Source: Lutibacter sp. (GTDB taxonomy: Bacteria; Bacteroidota; Bacteroidia; Flavobacteriales; Flavobacteriaceae). Taken from it: a DNA stretch of 64,000 nt. Every line of letters begins with the position of its first letter. Position 1 is the stretch's first letter. Of this stretch, positions 36,919 through 45,151 are shown in pieces. The notes beneath the pieces are model-generated. The model saw nothing but the letters and a program-made list of their open reading frames with translations, searched no databases and was not told the origin of the DNA. The stretch is taken from the NCBI RefSeq assembly GCF_016342705.1, contig NZ_JAEINV010000004.1, forward strand, positions 186,001-250,000, read 5' to 3'. A program made the position numbers and the translations under genes.

Positions 36919-37698
36919 TTATTTCAAACAACTAATGTACAATTTAGTTCCTTTATTTATAGTTGATTCTAGGTTTATTTCGGCGCCAATTAGCTTTCCT
37001 CTACTCTTCATATTTAATAAACCAATTCCCGAATGATTTTCAACATCATTAACATCAAAACCAATTCCATTATCTTCAGCAGTAATTTCCAATATGTCTA
37101 GTTTAAAAGTTACTGTAATATATAAGTTTTTAGCTTGTGAATATTTTAATGAATTATTACAAAATTCTTGTAAAATTCGGAACAAAATAATTTCTTTTTC
37201 ATTGGATAAATTATACTGATCATTCACAATATTTAATGATGCGTCAATAACTTTTAAACGATTAAATCGTTCAATTTCAAGTGTTAAAGAATCTATTAAT
37301 CCATTATTTTTAATGGTTTCTGGATTTAAAGACTTAGCCAAACCTCTAAGCTCTTGTAAACTTTTACCAATAATATCTCCAGTTTCTTGAATACTAAATT
37401 GTTGATTTTCAGGTAGTGTATATTGAATAATATTTAATTGCATTTTTGCAACCGATAATAATTGTCCTACATTATCGTGTATTTCCCAACTTATGTTTTG
37501 CAACGCTTGCTCTTGAATTTCCATTTTAGATTTGGTAATTTCTTCTTCAAACCGCTGCCTAGTTTCTCTTTCAGATAGTATAAAGGCAATCTTTTTTTTC
37601 TGAAAATATAGAAAGAAAATTACCACTGTAAAACACAATATTAAAACTATTATAGTAGTTATAACAATAAGAATATCAATCTCTTGTAAATTATTCAT
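36919..37698 (-). CDS. HisKA_3-type sensor histidine kinase without own sensor
   Basis: A 259-aa kinase of the NarX/DegS class. It has a single N-terminal membrane helix (about 9-31), a coiled linker, the phosphoacceptor H-box QNISWEIHDNVGQLL (His74), then an ATPase domain with EFCNNSLKYSQA (N-box) and EDNGIGFDV plus SGIGLLNMKSR (G-boxes). It has no recognisable input domain; input may come from the two multi-pass proteins encoded upstream. Its start overlaps the end of the preceding gene by 8 bp, indicating translational coupling. Confidence 0.92.
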   Translation of the reverse strand: MNNLQEIDILIVITTIIVLILCFTVVIFFLYFQKKKIAFILSERETRQRFEEEITKSKMEIQEQALQNISWEIHDNVGQLLSVAKMQLNIIQYTLPENQQFSIQETGDIIGKSLQELRGLAKSLNPETIKNNGLIDSLTLEIERFNRLKVIDASLNIVNDQYNLSNEKEIILFRILQEFCNNSLKYSQAKNLYITVTFKLDILEITAEDNGIGFDVNDVENHSGIGLLNMKSRGKLIGAEINLESTINKGTKLYISCLK

Positions 37699-38323
37699 TA
37701 AATTCTTTTTTTGACTTTAGAAAACCCATAATAAAAATACAGTTCATAATAATATTTAAAGTTAAAACTATTAAACCATACATGTAATAAAAACCCAATT
37801 TTTTAGCCAGAGCAAAAACAGGTAAATAACCAATAAAAAAGAACATATTTCCAATGGCTACCCAAAAAGGTAAAACAAACTGAAGTTTTAAAATTTTAGT
37901 ACTATTAAGCACATCGGCCAAATAAACTAATATAATTGCAATTAAGCAAAACGCCCCCATTAGTGAAACCGACATATTAAACACCAATATAGTTTGATGA
38001 ATAAATAGATAATGATATACGCTGAAAACAATAAAAATAGCAGCAATTGAAGCCACTAATTTTTTCTTAAACCGATTAATGATGTATTTATAAAAAAACA
38101 AAAAATACAGTAGTAAACTTGCTATTTTATACAAATTATAACCAATTCTGGAGTTGTGCTCAAAAACATATTGAGATAAAGTTCCTTGTAATTCTACCAA
38201 AAAACCTAATAAAACTATGACAAAAAAGTAGATAGAATTATTATTTAAAACCTTTTTTAAATTGATAATTCCAATTAAAAAAGTAATCGCGTAAATTATT
38301 GTTATAATATAAGTCGGTACCAT
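37691..38323 (-). CDS. Multi-pass membrane protein, paralogue 2 of the signalling locus
   Basis: A 210-aa protein made almost wholly of hydrophobic segments, probably six or seven helices, ending with a short basic tail (FLKSKKEFNE). The C-terminus aligns by eye with the neighbouring 39-kb protein (INIIMNCIFIMGFLKSKKEF against LNILMNLIFIIGFIVSKKEY), so the two are paralogues. No named family recognised. It overlaps the kinase gene by 8 bp, which suggests a membrane sensor partner. Confidence 0.7.
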   Translation of the reverse strand: MVPTYIITIIYAITFLIGIINLKKVLNNNSIYFFVIVLLGFLVELQGTLSQYVFEHNSRIGYNLYKIASLLLYFLFFYKYIINRFKKKLVASIAAIFIVFSVYHYLFIHQTILVFNMSVSLMGAFCLIAIILVYLADVLNSTKILKLQFVLPFWVAIGNMFFFIGYLPVFALAKKLGFYYMYGLIVLTLNIIMNCIFIMGFLKSKKEFNE

Positions 38324-38372
38324 TTTTTATCGTTAATTTTCAATTAAACTAATTTGAACCATAAAACAATTT

Positions 38373-39068
38373 CTAAATTATTTTTTTGATATTCTGAAAA
38401 TTATATTCCTTTTTACTTACTATAAAGCCTATAATAAATATTAAGTTCATTAATATATTTAATGCAAATGATATATATCTATAAGCTCCTTTATATTCAA
38501 TAAATTCCGCAACTACAAAAACAGGAACAAAGCCAATATTAAATAACAATACACCTAAACTTATCCAAAAAAACATAGAGTTTTTAAAATATAAAATAGT
38601 ATCATTTTCTAATAAATTGGTTAAATACATTAAAACAGCAATTACAATTATAATACTTCCAATTATAATATTAACATTCATACTGTTTTCAACAAAACTT
38701 GTAAAAAATAACAGATCAATAATACTTACAACGGTATAACTCAAAATTAAGAATTTTAACAACTGCTTTTTTAACCCATTACCTAGTATTCCAAGAAAGA
38801 AAAAGAAAAAGAAATAGTTATTTATAAAATTCCAAGTGTTATAAATGAAAAAACTATTTTTTTTTAAAATAACGCCAAAAATATATCCTAAAATTTCAGT
38901 AATTAAAGAATAGGTGATAAAGACTAAAAATAGTTTTAAATACAAACTATCTTTAATTTTATTGTAATTACTTATTCCAAAACAAATTACAGTTATATAA
39001 AGTATTGGAAAAACAAGAAAAAAATACTCCAAACTATTGTGGGTATGTTGCAGACGGTGGAAAACCAA
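38373..39068 (-). CDS. Multi-pass membrane protein, paralogue 1 of the signalling locus
   Basis: A 231-aa protein with about seven hydrophobic helices and a basic tail (VSKKEYNFQNIKKII). Paralogous to the 210-aa protein encoded 49 bp downstream. The ATG at 39068 overlaps the upstream gene by 35 bp; a TTG at 39032, 1 bp beyond that gene's stop, gives a start (EYFFLVFPILY) that aligns better with the paralogue's N-terminus, so the true start may be there (219 aa). Probably part of the input for the histidine kinase; no known family recognised. Confidence 0.7.
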   Translation of the reverse strand: MVFHRLQHTHNSLEYFFLVFPILYITVICFGISNYNKIKDSLYLKLFLVFITYSLITEILGYIFGVILKKNSFFIYNTWNFINNYFFFFFFLGILGNGLKKQLLKFLILSYTVVSIIDLLFFTSFVENSMNVNIIIGSIIIVIAVLMYLTNLLENDTILYFKNSMFFWISLGVLLFNIGFVPVFVVAEFIEYKGAYRYISFALNILMNLIFIIGFIVSKKEYNFQNIKKII

Positions 39069-39423
39069 GAATTCCTCGATTCAATCCATCAATATCAGTA
39101 ATATCAGAATTATCGCCGCCACCATCTTCTTCAGATTTAATTTTAGCTTGCGTTGGCACAAAAAATACGGTTGATAAATCTTTTTTAGAAACATCATTTT
39201 CAGAACTAGAATAGGCTCCAAAATAAACTCGTAAACCATTTACATCAATATTTTTAAGTTTACCTTGCTCTTCTACATAAGCAATATATTCTTTCAATTC
39301 AGCTAAAGAAAACCAGCTAGAAATAGCATCTTTTTTACCTATAGCACCATCAATTGCTTTCGTTCTAGTTTTTACAAAATTTTGATTTAATTCTTGCGCT
39401 TCTTTAAAGTTAATTTTACTCAT
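39034..39423 (-). CDS. Small soluble protein, first gene of the signalling locus
   Basis: A 129-aa protein with no signal peptide or membrane segment. The N-terminal half is helical and charged (INFKEAQELNQNFVKTRTKA), followed by SSWFSLAELKEYIAYVEEQ and a beta-like GLRVYFGAY. The C-terminus is acidic and Gly/Pro-rich (EEDGGGDNSDITDID). I recall similar orphan proteins in Flavobacteria but know no function. As first gene of the unit with the two membrane proteins, kinase and regulator, it might be a cytoplasmic partner or target; this is inference. Confidence 0.65.
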   Translation of the reverse strand: MSKINFKEAQELNQNFVKTRTKAIDGAIGKKDAISSWFSLAELKEYIAYVEEQGKLKNIDVNGLRVYFGAYSSSENDVSKKDLSTVFFVPTQAKIKSEEDGGGDNSDITDIDGLNRGILGFPPSATYPQ

Positions 39424-39489
39424 ATTTTAATTATTTTAATTAGGTGCATAAAGTTAAACTTTTTCAATTTAGTTTTTACATAAATAATT

Positions 39490-39530
39490 TTAGGGGGTTT
39501 TTCCCCTAATAAAACAAGGTTTTCCCCTAA
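39490..39530. promoter_or_regulatory. TTAGGGGAA repeat cluster between divergent units
   Basis: TTCCCCTAA occurs at 39501-39509 and 39522-39530, exactly 21 bp (two helical turns) apart, with an inverted partner TTAGGGGG at 39490-39497. The cluster sits about 45-75 bp upstream of a near-consensus -7 box (TAACTTTA, 39456-39449) of the signalling operon and upstream of the TACTTTTG box of the plus-strand micro-gene. Likely operators, possibly for the locus's own LuxR-type regulator. Confidence 0.45.
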
Positions 39531-39551
39531 CAAATTTATAACTATAAGAAG

Positions 39552-39559
39552 TACTTTTG
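39552..39559 (+). promoter_or_regulatory. Candidate -7 box of the 51-aa micro-gene
   Basis: TACTTTTG, a perfect TAnnTTTG match 21 bp upstream of the ATG at 39581. The second TTCCCCTAA repeat ends 21 bp before it, where a -33 element would normally be. Confidence 0.5.
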
Positions 39560-39580
39560 ATATATCGAAATTCTTTAATT

Positions 39581-39736
39581 ATGCTGTTTAATAAGATCCG
39601 CAACTCAAAAAGCCTTAAATTTATTGCTCTTTGTTTTTTCATTATTATTATAGTAAGTTTAAACTTTTACTTATTAAATAATGTTTTAAAAGAATCGACT
39701 CCAATAATAAAAATTGAGAAAAGAATAGCTATATAA
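39581..39736 (+). CDS. Putative 51-aa single-pass membrane peptide
   Basis: Short frame from ATG at 39581 to TAA at 39736. The product has a basic start (NKIRNSKSLK), one hydrophobic helix (FIALCFFIIIIVSLNFYLL) and a mixed tail ending KIEKRIAI. It is flanked by a perfect -7 box and, 93 bp downstream, a strong terminator, so it forms a complete unit divergent from the five-gene signalling locus. Its function is unknown; a role linked to that locus is a guess from shared repeats. Codon use looks like its neighbours. Confidence 0.5.
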   Translation: MLFNKIRNSKSLKFIALCFFIIIIVSLNFYLLNNVLKESTPIIKIEKRIAI

Positions 39737-39829
39737 TTGATTAACTGGAAACGTCCCCTTCCACTTATTTTAACAAATTCTTTAATTAATTTTGAAGGGT
39801 ACTTAAAATCTATTTATTGGGCAGATTTT

Positions 39830-39859
39830 AAAAGGTTGCTATTCAGCAACCTTTTTTTT
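39830..39859 (+). terminator. Terminator after the 51-aa micro-gene
   Basis: 11-bp perfect arms (39830-39840 and 39845-39855, core GGTTGCT) with a 4-nt loop, followed by a run of eight T. Confidence 0.9.
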
Positions 39860-39891
39860 GCAATATAATATGCCTATTTCTACTGATAAAT

Positions 39892-39899
39892 TATCTTTG
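39892..39899 (+). promoter_or_regulatory. Candidate -7 box of gltX
   Basis: TATCTTTG, a perfect TAnnTTTG match 20 bp upstream of the gltX ATG. Confidence 0.5.
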
Positions 39900-39919
39900 C
39901 ACTCTAAAACTTGATAAAA

Positions 39920-41449
39920 ATGACGAATGTAAGAGTGCGTTTTGCTCCTAGTCCAACAGGACCATTACATATTGGTGGTGTTAGAACTGCCTTATTTAAT
40001 TACTTATTTGCAAAAAAACATAAGGGAACTTTTATTTTAAGAATAGAAGATACCGACCAAACCAGATACGTTGCCAATGCGGAACAATATATAATTGATG
40101 CATTAAATTGGTGTAACATTCCTTTTGATGAAGGTCCAAATAAAAACGAAAAATTTGGTCCATATCGTCAATCAGAACGTAAAGAAATTTATAAGAAATA
40201 CGCTGAAGAATTAATAGCTAAAGGCAAAGCTTACTATGCTTTTGATACTGCAGAAGAATTAGATTTTCACAGAGAAGATCACGAAAAAAAAGGAAAAACC
40301 TTTATTTACAACTGGCACAACAGAGCAAAATTAACCAACTCTATCTCTTTAAGTAAAGAAGAAGTTGAACAAAAAATTGCTGCGGGTGAAAAATATGTAG
40401 TTCGCTTTAAAATGTACGAACCAGAAGTTGAAGGAGAAAAAGAAACCATTACTTCAACAGATTTAATTAGAGGTGAAGTAACTTTTAAAAGAGAAATTTT
40501 AGATGATAAAATTTTGTTTAAAAGTGATGGAATGCCAACCTACCATTTAGCTAATATAGTTGACGATCATTTAATGGAAATTACACACGTTATTCGTGGT
40601 GAAGAATGGTTGCCATCTGTGCCTTTACACATTGCTTTGTATGAAGCTTTTGGTTGGAAAGCTCCAGAATTTGCACATTTACCATTGATTTTAAAACCTG
40701 TAGGAAAAGGAAAACTAAGTAAACGCGATGGTGATAAATTAGGTTTTCCAGTGTTTCCGTTAGAATATGTAAATGATGAAACTGGCGATATTTCAAGAGG
40801 TTATAGAGAAGATGGCTATTTTGCTGATGCCTTTATAAATATGTTGGCTTTATTAGGTTGGAATCCTGGAACTGAACAAGAAATTTTTACGCTTGAAGAA
40901 CTTTCACAAGTCTTTGATTTATCACGAGTTAGTAAAAGTGGCGCTAAATTTAGTCCAGATAAAACAAACTGGTTCAATCAGCAATATATGATGCTAAAAT
41001 CTGATGAAGAATTAGCAGAATTATTTACTGAAGTTTTAAAAGAAAAAGGAATTTCAAAAGATAAAAATTACATTACTAAGGTAGTTTCAGCTATTAAAGA
41101 ACGTGCAACTTTTGTAAATGATTTTTGGGATTTGAGCGATTACTTTTTTCAAGCTCCAACTGTTTATGATGAAAAAGCAGCTTCAAAAAACTGGAAAGAA
41201 GATACTGCTTCACTAATGTTAACGCTTATTTCATCGTTAGAATCTATTGAAGATTATTCTTCATTAAACATTGAAAACATTGTTAAAGAATGGATTACTT
41301 CACAAGAAATTGGTTTTGGAAAAGTAATGCAACCTTTTAGATTGAGTTTGGTGGGCGCTATGAAAGGTCCTCACCTATTCGACATTGCTGAAATGATTGG
41401 AAAAGAAGAAACCATTAACAGAATTAGAAAAGCAATTGCTACTTTTTAA
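39920..41449 (+). CDS. gltX: Glutamyl-tRNA synthetase
   Basis: A 509-aa class I synthetase that charges tRNA-Glu. The HIGH motif is in APSPTGPLHIGGVRTALFN, the catalytic block is RIEDTDQTR, and the KMSKS equivalent is KLSKRDGDK. The frame is open from a TTG at 39911, but the ATG at 39920 gives the usual start MTNVRVRFAPSPTG. Monocistronic, with its own promoter box and a terminator shared with the convergent thioesterase gene. Confidence 0.97.
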   Translation: MTNVRVRFAPSPTGPLHIGGVRTALFNYLFAKKHKGTFILRIEDTDQTRYVANAEQYIIDALNWCNIPFDEGPNKNEKFGPYRQSERKEIYKKYAEELIAKGKAYYAFDTAEELDFHREDHEKKGKTFIYNWHNRAKLTNSISLSKEEVEQKIAAGEKYVVRFKMYEPEVEGEKETITSTDLIRGEVTFKREILDDKILFKSDGMPTYHLANIVDDHLMEITHVIRGEEWLPSVPLHIALYEAFGWKAPEFAHLPLILKPVGKGKLSKRDGDKLGFPVFPLEYVNDETGDISRGYREDGYFADAFINMLALLGWNPGTEQEIFTLEELSQVFDLSRVSKSGAKFSPDKTNWFNQQYMMLKSDEELAELFTEVLKEKGISKDKNYITKVVSAIKERATFVNDFWDLSDYFFQAPTVYDEKAASKNWKEDTASLMLTLISSLESIEDYSSLNIENIVKEWITSQEIGFGKVMQPFRLSLVGAMKGPHLFDIAEMIGKEETINRIRKAIATF

Positions 41450-41480
41450 AAGAAAAATAAAGCCTAAAAAGTGCTAAAAT

Positions 41481-41515
41481 ACGTCATTCTGAATCAAGTT
41501 CAGGTTGATGAAAAA
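41481..41515 (+). repeat. REP-like hairpin element, copy B
   Basis: Starts ACGTCATTCTGAATC and contains the short arms CTGAA/TTCAG around TCAAG, then GGTTGATG. It shares the CGT-ATTCTGAA and TTCAG blocks and the position after a gene end with copy A at 24851-24883. Confidence 0.45.
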
Positions 41516-41530
41516 TATACTTTTTAAAAT

Positions 41531-41559
41531 AAAAAAAGGAGCTATTTGCTCCTTTTTTT
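41531..41559. terminator. Bidirectional terminator between gltX and the thioesterase
   Basis: 12-bp perfect arms (41531-41542 and 41548-41559) with core GGAGC and a 5-nt loop; A- and T-runs on both sides. It overlaps the last 2 bp of the convergent thioesterase stop codon. Confidence 0.88.
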
Positions 41560-42103
41560 ATATTTCCATTTTTACGTTATACTCTTTTAAGGCATCCATA
41601 TATTTTTCAGGCTCAAAAGTGCTTTTACTAAACTCCATTTTACGTTCATTTCTCATTTTTATATGTTTAATGGAACGTAAAAATCTACGCATATCATTTA
41701 AGTTTGAAATAATTAAACCAGGAACCTGAATGCCTTTTCCTGTTTCATCTCTAGCAACCATTGAGAAATATGATGAATTACAGTGTTTAATAACTCCTGT
41801 ACGAATATTTTGAGATTCTACACGTATTCCTACCACCATAGATGAATGTCCCACGTAATTGACCTTAGCGCGCATTGTTACCAACTCTCCTACTTCAATA
41901 GCATTTAAAAAATCTACACGATTTACAGAAGCAGTAACACAATATTGCCCAGAAAACTTTGATGCCGAAGCAAAAGCAGCTTTATCCATTAATGATAATA
42001 TAAAACCACCATGAATTTTTCCACTAAAATTGGAGTGAGAAGGCAACATTAACTCCGTTAAAATTATTTCAGAATCCTCTGTTTTCTTAAATATAGAATT
42101 CAT
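41558..42103 (-). CDS. Acyl-CoA thioesterase, hotdog fold
   Basis: A 181-aa protein of the YciA/BACH-like group that hydrolyses acyl-CoA to free acid and CoA. The hotdog signature is HSNFSGKIHGGFILSLMDKAAFASA, with the family catalytic region in the N-terminal strand-helix. The second half includes GELVTMRAKVNYVGHSSMVVGIRV. The C-terminal tail (about 140-181) is charged and helical. Its stop codon overlaps the terminator shared with gltX. Substrate chain length cannot be told. Confidence 0.9.
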   Translation of the reverse strand: MNSIFKKTEDSEIILTELMLPSHSNFSGKIHGGFILSLMDKAAFASASKFSGQYCVTASVNRVDFLNAIEVGELVTMRAKVNYVGHSSMVVGIRVESQNIRTGVIKHCNSSYFSMVARDETGKGIQVPGLIISNLNDMRRFLRSIKHIKMRNERKMEFSKSTFEPEKYMDALKEYNVKMEI

Positions 42104-42259
42104 ATACTATTTTAATTTTTTCTTATTTTTTTATTATGAAATAATATTTTGACTAAATTATTTTCAGCAAAACTAAATTTTTATTAAGCTTTACACAAAC
42201 CAATTAACACTATTTACAAATAAGTTAAAATAGTGAATTTTTAAGAAATGTATTAACTT

Positions 42260-44446
42260 CTAATCTATCACTTTATTAATTTCTTTCAAGATACGTTCTG
42301 GTGTAACTGGCATTTGGTGTACTCTTGCTCCACAAGCATCAAATACAGCGTTTGCAATGGCTCCACCAACACAAATTATAGCGGGTTCACCACCTCCTTG
42401 TGGTTTGGAATCCATTTTATCTATAAATGCACAAGTAATTGTTGGTGTTACTGAAAATTTAGTTATAGTATAATTATTAAAATTTTTAGCTTTTAATTTT
42501 CCGCCAGTAAACTCAATATCTTCATATAAAGCGTAGCCTAATCCCATGGTAACACCACCTTCAGTTTGTACAGTTGCGCCATGTGGATTTACAACTTGTC
42601 CCATATCCTGAGCACAAACTATATGAATAGGTGTTACTATTCCTGTAGATTTATCTACATGAACTTGAGCAATAATAGCAACACAAGTTCCTGCATCTTC
42701 ACCTAAAGCAATTCCATAACCATGACCTTCTTTTTTAGCTCTTTTCCAATTAAATGTTTCTGCTGCTAAATTTAAAGTGGCAATCATATCCTTATTTTTA
42801 AGGTTGTTCAATCTAAATTCTAATGGATCAATACCTAATTTAAAAGCAGTTACGTCCAAATGTGATTCACGTGCAAATGTTGTTGAATTATTTCCTGGAG
42901 CTCTCCAAGCACCCGTTTTAAAAGGATGCACACTTATACTATTTGATTTATTTGTATGGCTATTTCCACTTACATTTTTTTCGTTAAACACGCTGGTTTT
43001 GTTATTTGGAACCTCATAAAAAAGTTTAGTTCCTCTGGTTCCAGCACAATAAATATCAAATTCCCACAGTTGAAGTTTTCCGTTTTCATCAACTCCAGCT
43101 TTAGCTTTCATTAAAGCTGCTGGCCTAAAATTATCATACATAAACTCCTCTCTTCTACTCCAAACCAATTGCACAGGTTTATGACAAGATTTTGCAATAA
43201 TTGCAGCTTCTATTGCTTGCTGATTGTAAATTTTACCACCAAATCCACCACCTAAAAATATTTGTTTAATATGCACTTTTTCTAAAGCCATATTCAATTC
43301 TTTTGATAATTGCTCACGCAAACCAAATGGTGTTTGTGTAGATGCCCACATAATTAATTTATCACCTTCAAAATAACACGTAGCCGAATGTGTTTCCATT
43401 GGTGCATGTGCTTTATAACCATCATAATACTCAGCTTCTACAATAGTTTTTGAGGCTTTTTTTCCAGCTTCTAAATCACCTTCTTCTTCAAATAGTTTAC
43501 TATCTGTAATAGTGTTATTTAAATGTTCAAAAATTGTTTTGTCGGTAGCCTCAGCTTTTGGAGCATCCCAAACTACTTTTACTTTTCTTGCTGCTTTGTT
43601 AGCAACTTCAGGATTAGAATGTAAAACTGCAACCAAATCTCCCTCTTCAACCAACTCAACCCCTTCAAAGATTGAAAGTTCAGCAGCGTTTACACTTATT
43701 TTTTTAGAACCAAAAACATCTGGTCTAACAACTGTAGCATACACCATTCCAGGTAATTTTATATCTCCAGAATATTGTGCTTTACCGGTAACTTTTGCAA
43801 TAGCATCGGTACTAATTATTGGCTTTCCAATTATTTCAAAATCTGCCGATTTTTTAATTGTAGGTTTATTTTTTAGGGTTTCAACAATTTTTTTTCCTTT
43901 GGTAAGTTCAGCATATGTTATTTGAATTGTTTCGCTATGTTGAACATAAATAACTCCATTATTAGCAACTAAATTTTCAATTGGTTCTTGTAATTTTTCT
44001 GAAGCTAATTTCAATAAAATTTGACGAGCTTCGGCAGCAGCGGCTCTAATTACTGGGTCCGCAAATCTGGTAGTTAAAGATCCCCAAGTTCCAGCATCAT
44101 ACGGACATAATTCTGTATCGCCCATAATCATATCAACCATTTGTATAGAGACTTCTAATTCTTCAGCAACAACTTGCGCTAAGGAAGTAATAATACCTTG
44201 TCCCATTTCAATTTTACCCGTATAGCAATTAACTCTACCATCTTCTTTTATATGGATGTATGCATTAAAATCTAATTCATTTCCACTATTAGAAGTTTGG
44301 CTCCAACCTTGTAATAAGGACAATTCACTTAAAGAAAAAATAACTATAATTCCCTTCCCTAATGTCTTCAAAAATTTACGTCTGTCGTAAAATACAGGTT
44401 CATTAACATCGCTAAAATATAATTCGTTAATTTTATCAGGTCTCAT
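42260..44446 (-). CDS. Molybdenum hydroxylase large subunit, IorB-like, Tat-exported
   Basis: A 728-aa molybdopterin-binding subunit of the xanthine oxidase family, closest in layout to isoquinoline 1-oxidoreductase IorB. The N-terminus carries a twin-arginine signal (RRKFLK, residues 22-27) followed by GKGIIVIFSLSEL, so it should be exported folded. Signatures include GKIEMGQGIITSLAQVVAEEL, IGKPIISTDAIAKVTGKAQYSGDI, GGGFGGKIYNQQAIEAA, GAWRAPGNNST and the C-terminal GGGEPAIICVGGAIANAV with the presumed active-site Glu. It overlaps the small subunit gene by 4 bp (ATGA). The FAD subunit of xanthine dehydrogenases is absent. Substrate unknown. Confidence 0.88.
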   Translation of the reverse strand: MRPDKINELYFSDVNEPVFYDRRKFLKTLGKGIIVIFSLSELSLLQGWSQTSNSGNELDFNAYIHIKEDGRVNCYTGKIEMGQGIITSLAQVVAEELEVSIQMVDMIMGDTELCPYDAGTWGSLTTRFADPVIRAAAAEARQILLKLASEKLQEPIENLVANNGVIYVQHSETIQITYAELTKGKKIVETLKNKPTIKKSADFEIIGKPIISTDAIAKVTGKAQYSGDIKLPGMVYATVVRPDVFGSKKISVNAAELSIFEGVELVEEGDLVAVLHSNPEVANKAARKVKVVWDAPKAEATDKTIFEHLNNTITDSKLFEEEGDLEAGKKASKTIVEAEYYDGYKAHAPMETHSATCYFEGDKLIMWASTQTPFGLREQLSKELNMALEKVHIKQIFLGGGFGGKIYNQQAIEAAIIAKSCHKPVQLVWSRREEFMYDNFRPAALMKAKAGVDENGKLQLWEFDIYCAGTRGTKLFYEVPNNKTSVFNEKNVSGNSHTNKSNSISVHPFKTGAWRAPGNNSTTFARESHLDVTAFKLGIDPLEFRLNNLKNKDMIATLNLAAETFNWKRAKKEGHGYGIALGEDAGTCVAIIAQVHVDKSTGIVTPIHIVCAQDMGQVVNPHGATVQTEGGVTMGLGYALYEDIEFTGGKLKAKNFNNYTITKFSVTPTITCAFIDKMDSKPQGGGEPAIICVGGAIANAVFDACGARVHQMPVTPERILKEINKVID

Positions 44447-44928
44447 ATTTTTACTTTTTCGTTTAATTCTTTTGCTGCATTTAAAATAGCGTCAATAATT
44501 CTGTTATAAGAACCACATCTACATAAATTTTCTTCCATACCAATTAAAACTTCTTCTCTTGTTGGTGCTGGATTTTTTAATAATAAACCATAAGCATTTA
44601 GTATCATTCCAGGTGTGCAAAAACCACATTGAAGCGCATCAATTTCAACAAAAGCTTTTTGAATTGGATGTAATTCTCCGTTTGGCAACTGCATACCTTC
44701 AATGGTAATAATTTCCTTATTATCAACATCTTCCACTAAAATCATACACGATCTAGTGGCTTCATTATTAATTAAAACTGTACACGCACCACATTGTCCA
44801 ATACCACATCCATATTTTGTACCTGTTTTATCTAAGTAGGTTCTTATAACTGTAAGTAAGGTTTCGTCTCCAAAAACTTCAACAGTTATAACTTCATTGT
44901 TTAATTTAAACTTTACAATTTTCTTCAT
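44443..44928 (-). CDS. Molybdenum hydroxylase 2Fe-2S subunit, IorA-like
   Basis: A 161-aa iron-sulfur subunit. The plant-type 2Fe-2S cluster ligands are in YGCGIGQCGACTVLI with a fourth Cys in TRSCMILV; the second cluster ligands are in QCGFCTPGMILNAYG and ENLCRCGSYNRI. The frame is open to an ATG at 44952, but the internal ATG at 44928 gives the family start (KKIVKFKLNNEVITVEV). It passes electrons from the Mo subunit. It lacks a signal peptide and would be co-exported bound to the Tat-tagged large subunit, as known for this family. Confidence 0.9.
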   Translation of the reverse strand: MKKIVKFKLNNEVITVEVFGDETLLTVIRTYLDKTGTKYGCGIGQCGACTVLINNEATRSCMILVEDVDNKEIITIEGMQLPNGELHPIQKAFVEIDALQCGFCTPGMILNAYGLLLKNPAPTREEVLIGMEENLCRCGSYNRIIDAILNAAKELNEKVKI

Positions 44929-45151
44929 TTTAATACAAGTATTTAAACTCATTAAATTTAACTAATTATTTATAAAAAAAATTTAGCTTTTGTAATTTAT
45001 ACTAATTATAAACTAAAATAACTTAGCTTTTTAATGAAAAATTGTAACTAATATAAGTTTTGACATACATATAGTTGTAAATTGTTATTATAAAACTTAT
45101 AAAAACATTGTACCTTTAATACTTAATTATTAACCTTAAAATTTTTGAAAA

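Noticed and set aside
42104-42259. Inverted CACTATTT / AAATAGTG after the molybdenum hydroxylase gene as a terminator
   Set aside because: Short stem, long loop and no clear T-run in the correct direction; too weak to report.
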